A DNA stretch of 64,000 nt from Flavobacterium sp. (GTDB lineage: Bacteria; Bacteroidota; Bacteroidia; Flavobacteriales; Flavobacteriaceae), in NCBI GenBank assembly GCA_030591585.1, contig JAUVAS010000002.1:1-64000 (forward strand), written 5' to 3'. A program made the translations under genes and the position numbers. This document shows, piece after piece, positions 1-8,520 of this stretch; position 1 is the stretch's first letter, and every line of letters starts with the position of its first letter. The notes beneath the pieces are model-generated. The model saw nothing but the letters and a program-made list of their open reading frames with translations. It had not been told where the DNA came from and searched no databases.

Positions 1-467
1 CATTGATGCGAAATATAATTCCTTCAAAAATTAGAATTATCGTACAATTGGTAGTCGTAGCTGCTTTGGTAATTATTGTGGATTTGGTATTAAAAGCATT
101 TGCTTATGAATTAAGTAAAACGCTTTCAGTATTTGTAGGATTGATTATTACCAACTGTATTATTATGGGACGTTTTGAAGCTTTTGCTTTAGCAAACAAA
201 CCTTGGCGATCATTTCTTGATGGCATTGGAAACGCTTTAGGTTACGCTTTAATACTTATTATAGTAGGTTTTTTCAGAGAATTATTAGGCTCTGGAACCT
301 TGTTAGGGATACAAGTATTAGGAGATCCTATAGAAAAAACTGGAGTGTATGCTTTTGGATATGAAAACAATGGATTTATGTTATTGTCACCAATGGCATT
401 AATTATAGTTGGACTTATTATTTGGGTACAACGATCAAGAAATAACACACTAATAGAAGACGAATAA
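1..467 (+). CDS. nqrD: Na+-translocating NADH:quinone reductase subunit D (5' partial)
   Basis: NqrD is an integral membrane subunit of the sodium-pumping NADH:ubiquinone oxidoreductase (Nqr). The reading frame is open from the window edge (first whole codon at 3) and lacks roughly the first 60 residues of a protein usually a little over 200 long. Visible family segments include [11 protein letters not shown], the [13 protein letters not shown] stretch and [13 protein letters not shown], within several hydrophobic membrane spans. It heads an interrupted nqrD-nqrE-nqrF run. The next gene, a four-helix-bundle element, begins 70 bp after the stop and separates it from nqrE. The call is firm; the true start lies outside the window. 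Confidence 0.95.
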   Translation, partial: LMRNIIPSKIRIIVQLVVVAALVIIVDLVLKAFAYELSKTLSVFVGLIITNCIIMGRFEAFALANKPWRSFLDGIGNALGYALILIIVGFFRELLGSGTLLGIQVLGDPIEKTGVYAFGYENNGFMLLSPMALIIVGLIIWVQRSRNNTLIEDE

Positions 468-468
468 A

Positions 469-942
469 TCAGTAAGCAGTCTTCAGTACGCAGTGAAGCA
501 GTACTTAGAAGTCAGTTTGTGATTAAGAAAAAAATAAATGAAGTTTCAAGATTTGTTTGCGTATAAAAAATCATTTGAATTAGCAATGCAGATTTATGAA
601 ATTTCAAAAGCATTTCCAAAGGAAGAAAAGTATTCCTTGACAGATCAAGTAAGAAGATCTTCAAGAGCAGTTACAGCAGCAATTTCAGAATCCTATGGAA
701 AAAGAAAATATCCAAAGCATTTTGTTAGCAAATTAACTGACAGTGATTCGGAAAATTTAGAGACACAATCTTGGATTGCATTTGCAGAAGCTTGTGGATA
801 TATAAGTAAAAAAGAAAAATTAGAATTAATTAATAAAAGTGAAGAAGTAGGTAAGTTATTAAATTTTATGATGAATAATCCTGAAAAGTTTGGGGTTATA
901 TTGTCAAACTGATTACTGCGTACTGATTCACTGATTAACTGA
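469..942 (+). mobile_element. Single-ORF element with imperfect terminal inverted repeats, inserted between nqrD and nqrE
   Basis: The arms at about 469-519 and 905-942 are imperfect reverse complements. An identical 11-mer, CAGTACGCAGT, lies at 484-494 and its complement at 915-925. The 8-mer TCAGTTTG (512-519) pairs with 905-912 and overlaps the stop codon of the enclosed ORF. Short CAGT iterations fill both arms. The layout recalls the intervening sequences of some 23S rRNA genes, which carry the same protein family between pairing ends. That it is or was mobile is inferred. Confidence 0.6.
538..912 (+). CDS. Four-helix-bundle protein (23S rRNA intervening-sequence protein family)
   Basis: This 124-residue, entirely helical protein matches the S23/IVP-like family (a four-helix bundle also seen in the accessory Avd protein of diversity-generating retroelements). 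Family hallmarks are the N-terminal FQDLFAYKKSFELA, the central LTDQVRRSSRAVTAAISE and the SWIAFAEACGYI helix. Its biochemical role is unknown; nucleic-acid binding has been proposed for the family. It sits between nqrD and nqrE, co-directional with them, and is enclosed by imperfect inverted repeats that run into its stop codon. It is not part of the NQR complex and looks like a late insertion into the operon. Family call firm, function unknown. Confidence 0.88.
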   Translation: MKFQDLFAYKKSFELAMQIYEISKAFPKEEKYSLTDQVRRSSRAVTAAISESYGKRKYPKHFVSKLTDSDSENLETQSWIAFAEACGYISKKEKLELINKSEEVGKLLNFMMNNPEKFGVILSN

Positions 943-946
943 GAAT

Positions 947-1681
947 ATGGAACATTTAGAATTATTTTTTAAATCGATTTTTATAGACAATATGGTATTT
1001 GCTACATTCCTTGGAATGTGTTCATACCTTGCAGTTTCTAAAAAAGTATCAACCGCAGTAGGTTTAGGAGCAGCAGTTATATTTGTTTTAGCAGTAACCG
1101 TACCTTTAAACTGGTTATTAGATCAATATATATTACAAGAAGGAGCTTTAGTTTGGTTAGGCCCAGAATTTGCACAATACGATTTAAGTTTTCTTTCCTT
1201 CATTTTATTTATTGCTACCATTGCAACGATGGTACAATTAGTTGAAATAGTTGTTGAGAAATTTGCGCCTGACTTATATAATTCATTGGGTATCTTTTTA
1301 CCTCTAATTGCCGTAAACTGTGCAATTTTAGGAGGATCATTATTTATGCAATCTAGAGAGATTGAAACAATAGGTTTAGCTCTTAACTATGGTATTAGTT
1401 CAGGAATAGGATTTTTCTTAGCTATACTTGCTATTGCTGCAATTCGTGAAAAAATTAGATATTCTAATGTGCCAGCACCATTACGTGGTTTAGGAATTAC
1501 ATTTATAATAACGGGTCTAATGGCAATTGGATTTATGAGCTTTGGAGGTATGCTGACAAGTAGTGGAGAAGCTGAAGAATCTGAGTCTGAAGCTGTAGTA
1601 GTAAAAACAGAAGTAGTGAAAAAAGATAAAATCGAATCAACTCAAGTTGTCGTTGAAGTCTCTAAAATAACGAAGCAATAA
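947..1681 (+). CDS. nqrE: Na+-translocating NADH:quinone reductase subunit E
   Basis: NqrE is a membrane subunit of the sodium-pumping NADH dehydrogenase and is related to NqrD and the Rnf subunits. The protein opens with MEHLELFFKSIFIDN and has about six hydrophobic spans, including the typical FLGMCSYLAVSKK, LPLIAVNCAILGGSLF and AAIREKIRYSNVP segments. At 244 residues it is longer than the roughly 200 usual for the family. The extra 35-40 residues after FMSFGGM are hydrophilic and charged, rich in Glu, Lys and Val. The start is the ATG just outside the inverted repeat of the preceding element. nqrF follows after 1 bp, so the two are probably translationally coupled. Confidence 0.96.
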   Translation: MEHLELFFKSIFIDNMVFATFLGMCSYLAVSKKVSTAVGLGAAVIFVLAVTVPLNWLLDQYILQEGALVWLGPEFAQYDLSFLSFILFIATIATMVQLVEIVVEKFAPDLYNSLGIFLPLIAVNCAILGGSLFMQSREIETIGLALNYGISSGIGFFLAILAIAAIREKIRYSNVPAPLRGLGITFIITGLMAIGFMSFGGMLTSSGEAEESESEAVVVKTEVVKKDKIESTQVVVEVSKITKQ

Positions 1682-1682
1682 T

Positions 1683-2993
1683 ATGATCTTAGCAGCAAGC
1701 ACCTTAGGAGTAATCATTGCAACAGTTGTTGCCTTTTTGATATTAATATTATTATTAGTATCACTATTACTTTTTACTAAAGAAAAATTAGCACCATCGG
1801 GTCCTGTAAAAATAACCATCAATGGTGAAAAAGAAATTGAAGTTGCCTCAGGTTCAAATTTATTAACTACATTAAGTAGTAAAAAAATATTTCTACCTTC
1901 TGCATGTGGGGGTGGTGGAACTTGTGTTCAATGTGAATGTCACGTTTTAGAAGGGGGTGGAGAAGCATTACCTACTGAAACTCCACACTTTACACGTAAA
2001 GAGTTAAAAGAAGGAATTCGTTTGGCTTGTCAGGTTAAGGTGAAACAGAATATGAATATTACAATACCTGAAGAAGTATTCGGAATTAAAAAATGGGACG
2101 CTATCGTAGTTAGTAATTACAATGTTGCCTCATTTATCAAGGAATTTGTTGTTGAAATTCCAAAGGATATGGGTTATAAAGCAGGTGGATATATCCAAAT
2201 TGAAATCCCATCAGGTGAAGTGAAATTTTCAGACATGGACATAACAGCTCATCCTGAAGAACATGATATGCCAGATAAGTTTAAAGCAGAATGGGATAAA
2301 TTCAAACTTTGGCCATTGGTAATGAAGAATGATGAAACTGTAGAAAGAGCTTATTCTATGGCGTCTTATCCTGCTGAAGGACGAAAAATTATGCTGAATG
2401 TCCGTATTGCAACTCCACCATTTGATCGTAACATCAATGGTTGGATGAATGTAAATCCAGGGATAGCTTCTTCATATATTTTTAACCAAAAACCCGGTGA
2501 TAAAGTAATAATATCAGGTCCTTATGGTGAGTTCTTTATTAATGAGTCTGATGCAGAAATGTTATATGTTGGAGGTGGTGCAGGTATGGCACCAATGAGA
2601 TCACATTTATACCATTTATTCAGAACCTTAAAAACAGGTCGAAAAGTTACGTATTGGTATGGAGGACGATCAAAGGCAGAATTGTTTTATGTGGAACATT
2701 TTAGAGCTTTAGAAAAGGATTTTCCTAATTTTAAATTCTTTATTGCTTTATCAGATCCTGCAGAAGCAGATAATTGGAAAACAAAAACGGATATCAATGA
2801 TGAACAAGGCGACGGATTTGTAGGCTTTATACATCAAGTGGTAATAGATGAATATTTATCTAAACACGAAGCACCAGAAGATTTAGAATTATATTTCTGT
2901 GGTCCTCCATTAATGAACAATGCGGTTCAGAAAATGGGAGAAGATTTTGGTCTAGCAGATGAGAATATTCGCTTTGATGATTTTGGCGGATAA
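1683..2993 (+). CDS. nqrF: Na+-translocating NADH:quinone reductase subunit F (NADH-oxidising subunit)
   Basis: NqrF takes electrons from NADH via FAD and a 2Fe-2S cluster and passes them to the membrane subunits. One N-terminal membrane span (residues about 8-30) is followed by a ferredoxin domain with cluster ligands Cys75, Cys81, Cys84 and Cys116. Then come an FAD domain with RAYSMASYP and an NAD-binding domain with GGGAGMAPMRSH and CGPPLMNN. Its length of 436 and the DDFGG ending are typical. It begins 1 bp after nqrE, and a strong terminator follows, closing the nqr transcript. All cofactor residues are present, so the protein should be functional. Confidence 0.97.
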   Translation: MILAASTLGVIIATVVAFLILILLLVSLLLFTKEKLAPSGPVKITINGEKEIEVASGSNLLTTLSSKKIFLPSACGGGGTCVQCECHVLEGGGEALPTETPHFTRKELKEGIRLACQVKVKQNMNITIPEEVFGIKKWDAIVVSNYNVASFIKEFVVEIPKDMGYKAGGYIQIEIPSGEVKFSDMDITAHPEEHDMPDKFKAEWDKFKLWPLVMKNDETVERAYSMASYPAEGRKIMLNVRIATPPFDRNINGWMNVNPGIASSYIFNQKPGDKVIISGPYGEFFINESDAEMLYVGGGAGMAPMRSHLYHLFRTLKTGRKVTYWYGGRSKAELFYVEHFRALEKDFPNFKFFIALSDPAEADNWKTKTDINDEQGDGFVGFIHQVVIDEYLSKHEAPEDLELYFCGPPLMNNAVQKMGEDFGLADENIRFDDFGG

Positions 2994-3040
2994 TAAATTA
3001 AAATACTAAGGATAAAGCATTAATATTGTTTTGTTCTATA

Positions 3041-3083
3041 AAAATAAGCCATTCTGATTAAATTCAGAATGGCTTATTTTTTT
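3041..3083 (+). terminator. Rho-independent terminator after nqrF
   Basis: A perfect 17-bp stem (3041-3057 with 3064-3080, core AAGCCATTCTGA) with a 6-nt loop is followed by a run of T. It lies 48 bp after the nqrF stop and ends the nqr operon before the subtilase gene. Confidence 0.85.
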
Positions 3084-3124
3084 GAAATAAATAGACAAAA
3101 TACCGTAATTATCCGATTAAATGC

Positions 3125-3132
3125 TATATTTG
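3125..3132 (+). promoter_or_regulatory. Candidate -7 box upstream of the subtilase gene
   Basis: TATATTTG fits the Bacteroidota -7 consensus TAnnTTTG and lies 42 nt before the preferred ATG at 3175. No clear -33 TTTG is seen. The box lies inside the longer in-frame ORF starting at 3121, which supports the start at 3175. Confidence 0.4.
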
Positions 3133-3174
3133 TCTATTAAATTACATGCTGAAGCCCCTAAATCTATTAATATT

Positions 3175-6100
3175 ATGAAAAAAATTATCCTTTCAGTTCT
3201 ACTTATGTCATTGTTTTTAGGTGCACAAGCTCAAAATAAATATTCAGAACAAATTAATTCTATTAAGGACTCTTATAACCAAGAGAAATTAACTGAACTT
3301 TACACACAGTTTACAGAAAGAAATAAGATTCAAAAAGAAGAAGTAAAACGATATGCTTTATTAAATAATATCCCTATTCGTTTTGAAGATGATTTTGGAG
3401 TATTAAAAGAATTGCAATATATAACAGAAGACGGTACACCAATTTATTACACAACATTTAATGCAGATGCTGCAATTTCTACTAGAGCTAATTATTTGAA
3501 CACAGGAGGTGGATTAGGCTTAGATTTAAATGGAGATGATTTAACAGCCCATGTTTGGGATGCAGGTTTGGCAAGAACTACGCACCAAGAGTATGATGGC
3601 GCTGGAGGAAATAATAGATTTTCTATTGGAGATGGAACAACATCACTTCACTATCATTCAGCACATGTTACAGGGACTATTATGGCTTCTGGAGTAGAAG
3701 CTGCTGCAAAGGGGATGGCTTGGCAAGCAAATGTTGTAGGTTATGACTGGGATAATGATGAAGCTGAAGCTATTGCTGCTGCAGCTAATGGAATGCTAGT
3801 ATCTAATCACTCATATGGCTATGGAGCTAGTGGAATTCCTGATGACTGGTTTGGTCAATACGGTAGTGATGCTAGAGATTGGGATGATATAATGTATAAT
3901 GCTCCCTATTATTTAATGATGGTGGCTGCTGGAAATGATGGTAATGATAATTCCTCTAATGGAGCTCCATTAGATGGAAATTCTGCTTATGATAAATTAA
4001 GTGGTCATGCCACCGCAAAAAATAATTTAGTGGTTGCCAATGGTCAAGATGCTAGTATTAATGGGGATGGAAGTTTGAATTCAGTAAATATAAATTCATC
4101 AAGTAGTGAAGGACCTACAGATGATTATAGAATTAAGCCTGATATTACTGGTAACGGTACTGCTTTATATTCAACTTATGAAAGTTCAAATACTGCTTAT
4201 AATTCAATTACAGGAACCTCAATGGCATCACCTAATGTAACAGGAACCTTATTGATTTTACAAGAGCATTATAACAATTTAAATGCTAATTTTATGAGAG
4301 CTGCCACCCTAAAAGGTCTAGCACTTCATACAGCAGATGATGCAGGAGATAACGGGCCAGATGTAATTTATGGCTGGGGATTGTTAAATGCAAAGGTAGC
4401 TGCCGAAACAATTACAACTGATGCTACAGCAAGCGGAAATGCAATTATAAATGAGTTGTCATTATCACAGGGTCAAAGTTATCAAATTACTGTTCAATCT
4501 GATGGTGTAAATCCGTTATTGGCTTCTATATCTTGGACAGATCCAGCTCATGCAGTTATACCTGGAACCAATAATAATACTCCTGCTTTAATAAACGATT
4601 TAGATATAAGATTAGATAATGGAGCCACTTTTACCCCTTGGAGATTAACAAGTATAACAACTAACGGAACAGGTGATAATGTGGTTGATCCTTATGAAAG
4701 AATAGACATCAATGGAGCTTCAGGAACCTATACACTTACAGTAACTCATAAAGGAACACTTTCAAGTGGTTCTCAAAACTTTTCTTTAATTGTGACTGGC
4801 ATTATAGTGGTAGCACCTACACCAGTTATTGAATTCGAGACTACATTTAATACTACTAATGAGGACACTAATTGTAGTTTTATAGATATAGATGTTTCAT
4901 TAAATATAGCACAAGCACCTTCTGCAAATGCAGATGTTACCTTTTCAATTAATGGAAGTAGCACAGCGACTAGCGGATTGGATTTTGATTTATTAACACC
5001 AAGTGTAACTTTTCCAACAGGCTCAACAAACCCACAAACGATGACCCTAAGAGTTTACCATGACGGTTTTGTTGAAAGTGATGAAACCGTAATTATAGAT
5101 TTTACGGTAAATGCTAATGGAGGTGATGCAACTGGAGATACGAATGCGAATACCTTTACTTTAATTATAAATGATGATGATTTAGTTCCTATTGCATCAC
5201 AAACAAATACAATTGCCACCTATGATATGGAGGGTGGAGCAGCAGGTTGGCAAGACTTAGATGAGGACGGAGATGGAAATAGATGGTTACTTGTTAGTGG
5301 ACTCGCTTGGACTGGCATCGAGGGAGTGTTCTATGCGTCAGAGACTGATTTAACAATCCTAGGTAATCCTGGCTCAGGAACTGCAAATCCAGATAATTAC
5401 TTAATAAGCCCTGTACAGACAATATCTGCTTCGGCTATTAATGTGGCTTTTACCTACGGGATTGGCACCTATCTTGATGCCGACTATTACTCTATTTATT
5501 GGACGACTGATATTAGTAATGCTTCTACAATGAATAGCGGAATATTACTTGAGCAAGGATATACATTGAATCATGGTAGTGAAATACGTACTGTAAATAC
5601 AACAGCTATTGCAGGTCAAACAGGTTATTTAATTGTGAGACATCACAATTCAAACGGGAATACAGGTATGCTAATGTTTGATACTTTAACTATAGATGTT
5701 ACCACAGGAACAGAAGTTCAAACAGTTGTAAATAATGGCTCTACCAACGACTCACAAGATTTAGCTACATCTGGAACCATCTACACTTCAGATAGTGCAA
5801 CAGAAAAATTAATACTTGATATCACCAACAACCAAGCAGATGATTATGGTTGTTTAGATATCTCGGTATCTAGAGCTGGAACAGGAGCACAGTCTTACAA
5901 TGGGAGTATTGCCCCAGATTTTGTAATGGATAAAACATTTGATATAAGTCCTACAAATACTATTGCATCTGGAGATGTGAGTATCACCTTTTATTTTACG
6001 GAAACTGAAATTGCTGGGTGGGAATCTGCAACAGGATTAAACAGAAGTGTTTTAGTTGGAGCAAGAGAAGATGGAGGTTCTTTATTAGAAACAGCAACTT

Positions 6101-7908
6101 TAGCCATTGGTTCTTTTGGAACAAATGTAACTTTAACGGGTGCTTTTACAGGTCTTAGTGATAAATTTTTATTTGGATCTACAGGAGCTTTTGTTACTTG
6201 CTTTGGAGTTTCAAAAACGTGGAATGGTGCTAATTGGAGTCCAGGAGGAGCACCAGACGCTACAAGCTCTGTAGTTATTAATGGAAATTATGATACAGCT
6301 ACAGATGGAGATTTAGAAGTGTGCTCTTTAACGGTTAATAACAATAAAACACTAACCATAAATGCGGGTAATTATATTAGAATAAATGGCAATATAACGG
6401 TAGATGGAAGTTTGATAGTTGAACATCAGGGTAGTGTTGTTCAGGTTGATGGGAATGCCTTGGTAACCAATAATGGTGTTATTAATGTAGAGTTAACGAC
6501 TCCGGTTTTACAAACTCGAGATTTTATGGTAATGGGTAGTCCTATGACTTCAGAAGTAAGAGAGTTGCCAAATGGAGTTTTTGGCACTGCTTTTTTAGTA
6601 TTATCCAATACACCGGGTAATTTTATTCCTCATTCTGAAGTACCAGCAGGCGGGACTAATTTCGCAGATGATAATGGTGATGATTGGAATCAATTTGCCT
6701 CGGGACCTATTAATGTTGGCGAAGGGTATATAGTACGGCCTCAGTCTGGATATAGTGATCCAGCAAATATTACTTTTAATATGACCTATAGCTTAGGTAC
6801 ATTAAATAATGGAGACATAACAAGACCTGTTGTTTATAATAATGTTCCTGCTGGTATTAATCCAGATGGCACTCCAAATGTATATGCAAATCCCTACGCT
6901 TCGGCGATATCAGGAGTAGATTTTATTACTGACAATGCACTGGTGAACGAAATTTATTTTTGGGAGCATTTAACCCCTCCTAGTTCTTCTATTCCTGGCT
7001 ATGGAAGTATTAACTTTAGTATGGATGACATTTCGATGTTTAATACATCGATGCCGCTACCGGCCGCTAATGACCTTGGAACGAGCACAACACCTAATGG
7101 TATTATCTCTACAGGGCAAGGTTTTGGTATCAAGGCCTTTGGAGCAGGTACGGTAACCTTTACCAATTCGATGCGTCAAATCACGGGTAATACGACCTTA
7201 AGAAACCCTGTACAAGAACAAGGTATTGACCGTCTTACTTTGAGGGTATTTAATTTAGAATATGGAATAGGTAGTTATACAGGAATTGCTTTTAACCCAA
7301 TAACTTCACAGTCAATCGATGCTGGTTATGATAGTAACCGACTGGCTACTACCATTTCCTTGTATTCACATTTATTAGATGGAACCGAGCAATTAGGTAT
7401 TCAAACCAGAGAAGCCTTTGAGAGTGGTATGAAGATACCGATGGGCTTTGCGAGTCAGGTGAAAGCGGATGCTTATTATACGATTACTATCACGGATACA
7501 GAAGGGGAGAACTTAAATTTAGCCACAGTTTATTTAATAGATAATCAAGAGAATACAATCACAAATTTAAGTGAAGGAGATTATGAATTTAGGAGTGAAG
7601 AAGGTACATTTAATGGAAGATTTACACTTCAGTTTGAGCCAGAAGAGATATTGGATACTTCAGAAACTAGTATAGATGCGATTATGATATATCCGAATCC
7701 AACCCAAGGAATACTAACTATAATATCTCCACAATCAGATATTACAGAAGTGAGGATATATGATTTGAGAGGAAGAAAAATAACGAGTGTTTCCATAGAC
7801 AATCAAGGAACCTATCAAATAGATTTGTCAACCTTTGAGTCTGCTATGTATTTTGTAAAAATTACTACAGAGGATGGCTCTGTTACTAAACGAATAATCA
7901 AAGAATAA
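3175..7908 (+). CDS. Large secreted S8 subtilisin-like protease with Calx-beta and T9SS sorting domains
   Basis: This 1577-residue exported serine protease starts with a signal peptide (MKKIILSVLLMSLFLGAQAQ), which is why the ATG at 3175 is preferred over one 18 codons upstream. The S8 catalytic triad is visible: Asp129 in HVWDAG, His164 in HSAHVTGT and Ser349 in GTSMASPN. A proprotein-convertase-like beta domain follows, then a Calx-beta repeat with VESDETVIIDF, other beta-rich modules and, in the last 80 or so residues, a T9SS type A sorting domain (IYPNPTQG, YDLRGRK, FVKITTEDGS). It is therefore expected to be released or anchored at the cell surface by type IX secretion. It separates nqrF from its usual companions. 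The substrate is unknown. Confidence 0.93.
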   Translation: MKKIILSVLLMSLFLGAQAQNKYSEQINSIKDSYNQEKLTELYTQFTERNKIQKEEVKRYALLNNIPIRFEDDFGVLKELQYITEDGTPIYYTTFNADAAISTRANYLNTGGGLGLDLNGDDLTAHVWDAGLARTTHQEYDGAGGNNRFSIGDGTTSLHYHSAHVTGTIMASGVEAAAKGMAWQANVVGYDWDNDEAEAIAAAANGMLVSNHSYGYGASGIPDDWFGQYGSDARDWDDIMYNAPYYLMMVAAGNDGNDNSSNGAPLDGNSAYDKLSGHATAKNNLVVANGQDASINGDGSLNSVNINSSSSEGPTDDYRIKPDITGNGTALYSTYESSNTAYNSITGTSMASPNVTGTLLILQEHYNNLNANFMRAATLKGLALHTADDAGDNGPDVIYGWGLLNAKVAAETITTDATASGNAIINELSLSQGQSYQITVQSDGVNPLLASISWTDPAHAVIPGTNNNTPALINDLDIRLDNGATFTPWRLTSITTNGTGDNVVDPYERIDINGASGTYTLTVTHKGTLSSGSQNFSLIVTGIIVVAPTPVIEFETTFNTTNEDTNCSFIDIDVSLNIAQAPSANADVTFSINGSSTATSGLDFDLLTPSVTFPTGSTNPQTMTLRVYHDGFVESDETVIIDFTVNANGGDATGDTNANTFTLIINDDDLVPIASQTNTIATYDMEGGAAGWQDLDEDGDGNRWLLVSGLAWTGIEGVFYASETDLTILGNPGSGTANPDNYLISPVQTISASAINVAFTYGIGTYLDADYYSIYWTTDISNASTMNSGILLEQGYTLNHGSEIRTVNTTAIAGQTGYLIVRHHNSNGNTGMLMFDTLTIDVTTGTEVQTVVNNGSTNDSQDLATSGTIYTSDSATEKLILDITNNQADDYGCLDISVSRAGTGAQSYNGSIAPDFVMDKTFDISPTNTIASGDVSITFYFTETEIAGWESATGLNRSVLVGAREDGGSLLETATLAIGSFGTNVTLTGAFTGLSDKFLFGSTGAFVTCFGVSKTWNGANWSPGGAPDATSSVVINGNYDTATDGDLEVCSLTVNNNKTLTINAGNYIRINGNITVDGSLIVEHQGSVVQVDGNALVTNNGVINVELTTPVLQTRDFMVMGSPMTSEVRELPNGVFGTAFLVLSNTPGNFIPHSEVPAGGTNFADDNGDDWNQFASGPINVGEGYIVRPQSGYSDPANITFNMTYSLGTLNNGDITRPVVYNNVPAGINPDGTPNVYANPYASAISGVDFITDNALVNEIYFWEHLTPPSSSIPGYGSINFSMDDISMFNTSMPLPAANDLGTSTTPNGIISTGQGFGIKAFGAGTVTFTNSMRQITGNTTLRNPVQEQGIDRLTLRVFNLEYGIGSYTGIAFNPITSQSIDAGYDSNRLATTISLYSHLLDGTEQLGIQTREAFESGMKIPMGFASQVKADAYYTITITDTEGENLNLATVYLIDNQENTITNLSEGDYEFRSEEGTFNGRFTLQFEPEEILDTSETSIDAIMIYPNPTQGILTIISPQSDITEVRIYDLRGRKITSVSIDNQGTYQIDLSTFESAMYFVKITTEDGSVTKRIIKE

Positions 7909-7925
7909 CATTAATTTTATACCCT

Positions 7926-8024
7926 ATGAAATTTCTTAACCTACTTACTATTTTTATTATTAAGACCACGATTATAATTATTTCTGTTTTCTTACCGAAA
8001 CAAAAACAGATTGTAAATAAATAA
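7926..8024 (+). CDS. Possible 32-residue hydrophobic peptide
   Basis: This is a short ORF in the 249-bp gap between the subtilase and the NQR-associated gene. It begins MKFLNLLTIF and has one strongly hydrophobic Ile-rich segment followed by a Lys/Gln tail. No homologue is recognised, and Shine-Dalgarno support is not informative in this phylum. Such an ORF can arise by chance in A+T-rich DNA. The rest of the gap (8025-8157) shows no other structure. Confidence 0.15.
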   Translation: MKFLNLLTIFIIKTTIIIISVFLPKQKQIVNK

Positions 8025-8157
8025 TTTAATTGCTGCTATTTAGACCAGCCTGATATTATTTTGGAGGTTTTTTTTATTAAAATAATCATCATATTTGTAG
8101 TTATTAATAGTAAGAAACTATTATTTTTAACAAAGTATTGATTGTCTATTTTAAAGA

Positions 8158-8520
8158 ATGATGCAACCGCTTACCCAACAAGAATCTCATAACCTAGCCA
8201 TGAATATCGCTGGAGAAGAACTACAAAAGGAAGGCTATGAGTTTTTGGCAATTAATTCAGATATAAAAAAGAATCCACAATTTGTAGCCTTAAAAAACAA
8301 AGAAACTATTTTTGTGGTGGTTAGACCGGTTACTTCAGCTGAAGAAACAGAAAGCTATCAAAATATTAACGTGAAGCCTATCATTGATCACGCAAACAAA
8401 CACAATGCAAAAGTTTATTATGCAGGTGTTTGGTTGGGCCACGGAAAAGATATAAACCAACCCGTAATTAATGGAGAAGAATATTCTTTTGCTTATGTAG
8501 GTTTAATTGAAGTAAAATGA
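8158..8520 (+). CDS. NQR-associated small protein
   Basis: This 120-residue soluble protein with no signal peptide is often found between nqrF and apbE in flavobacteria, and is sometimes labelled as an NqrF-related protein because of that position. It has none of the cofactor motifs of NqrF. The sequence is a compact alpha/beta type with FVVVRPVTSAEE and KVYYAGVWLGHG; its function is unknown. Its stop overlaps the apbE start by 4 nt (ATGA), indicating coupling to the flavin transferase that matures NQR. Either of the two initial Met codons could be the start. Confidence 0.75.
   Translation: MMQPLTQQESHNLAMNIAGEELQKEGYEFLAINSDIKKNPQFVALKNKETIFVVVRPVTSAEETESYQNINVKPIIDHANKHNAKVYYAGVWLGHGKDINQPVINGEEYSFAYVGLIEVK

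Noticed and set aside
242-448. Minus-strand frame inside nqrD (and similar antisense frames in nqrF, kynU, gap, lipA and valS)
   Set aside because: They lie opposite well-conserved coding sequence, lack family motifs and are typical shadow frames.
3121-3174. Upstream ATG giving the subtilase 18 extra residues
   Set aside because: The extra residues precede a perfect signal peptide and contain the TATATTTG promoter box; the start at 3175 is better.
8158-8520. Calling the 120-residue protein NqrF
   Set aside because: It has no ferredoxin, FAD or NADH motif; the real NqrF is at 1683-2993.
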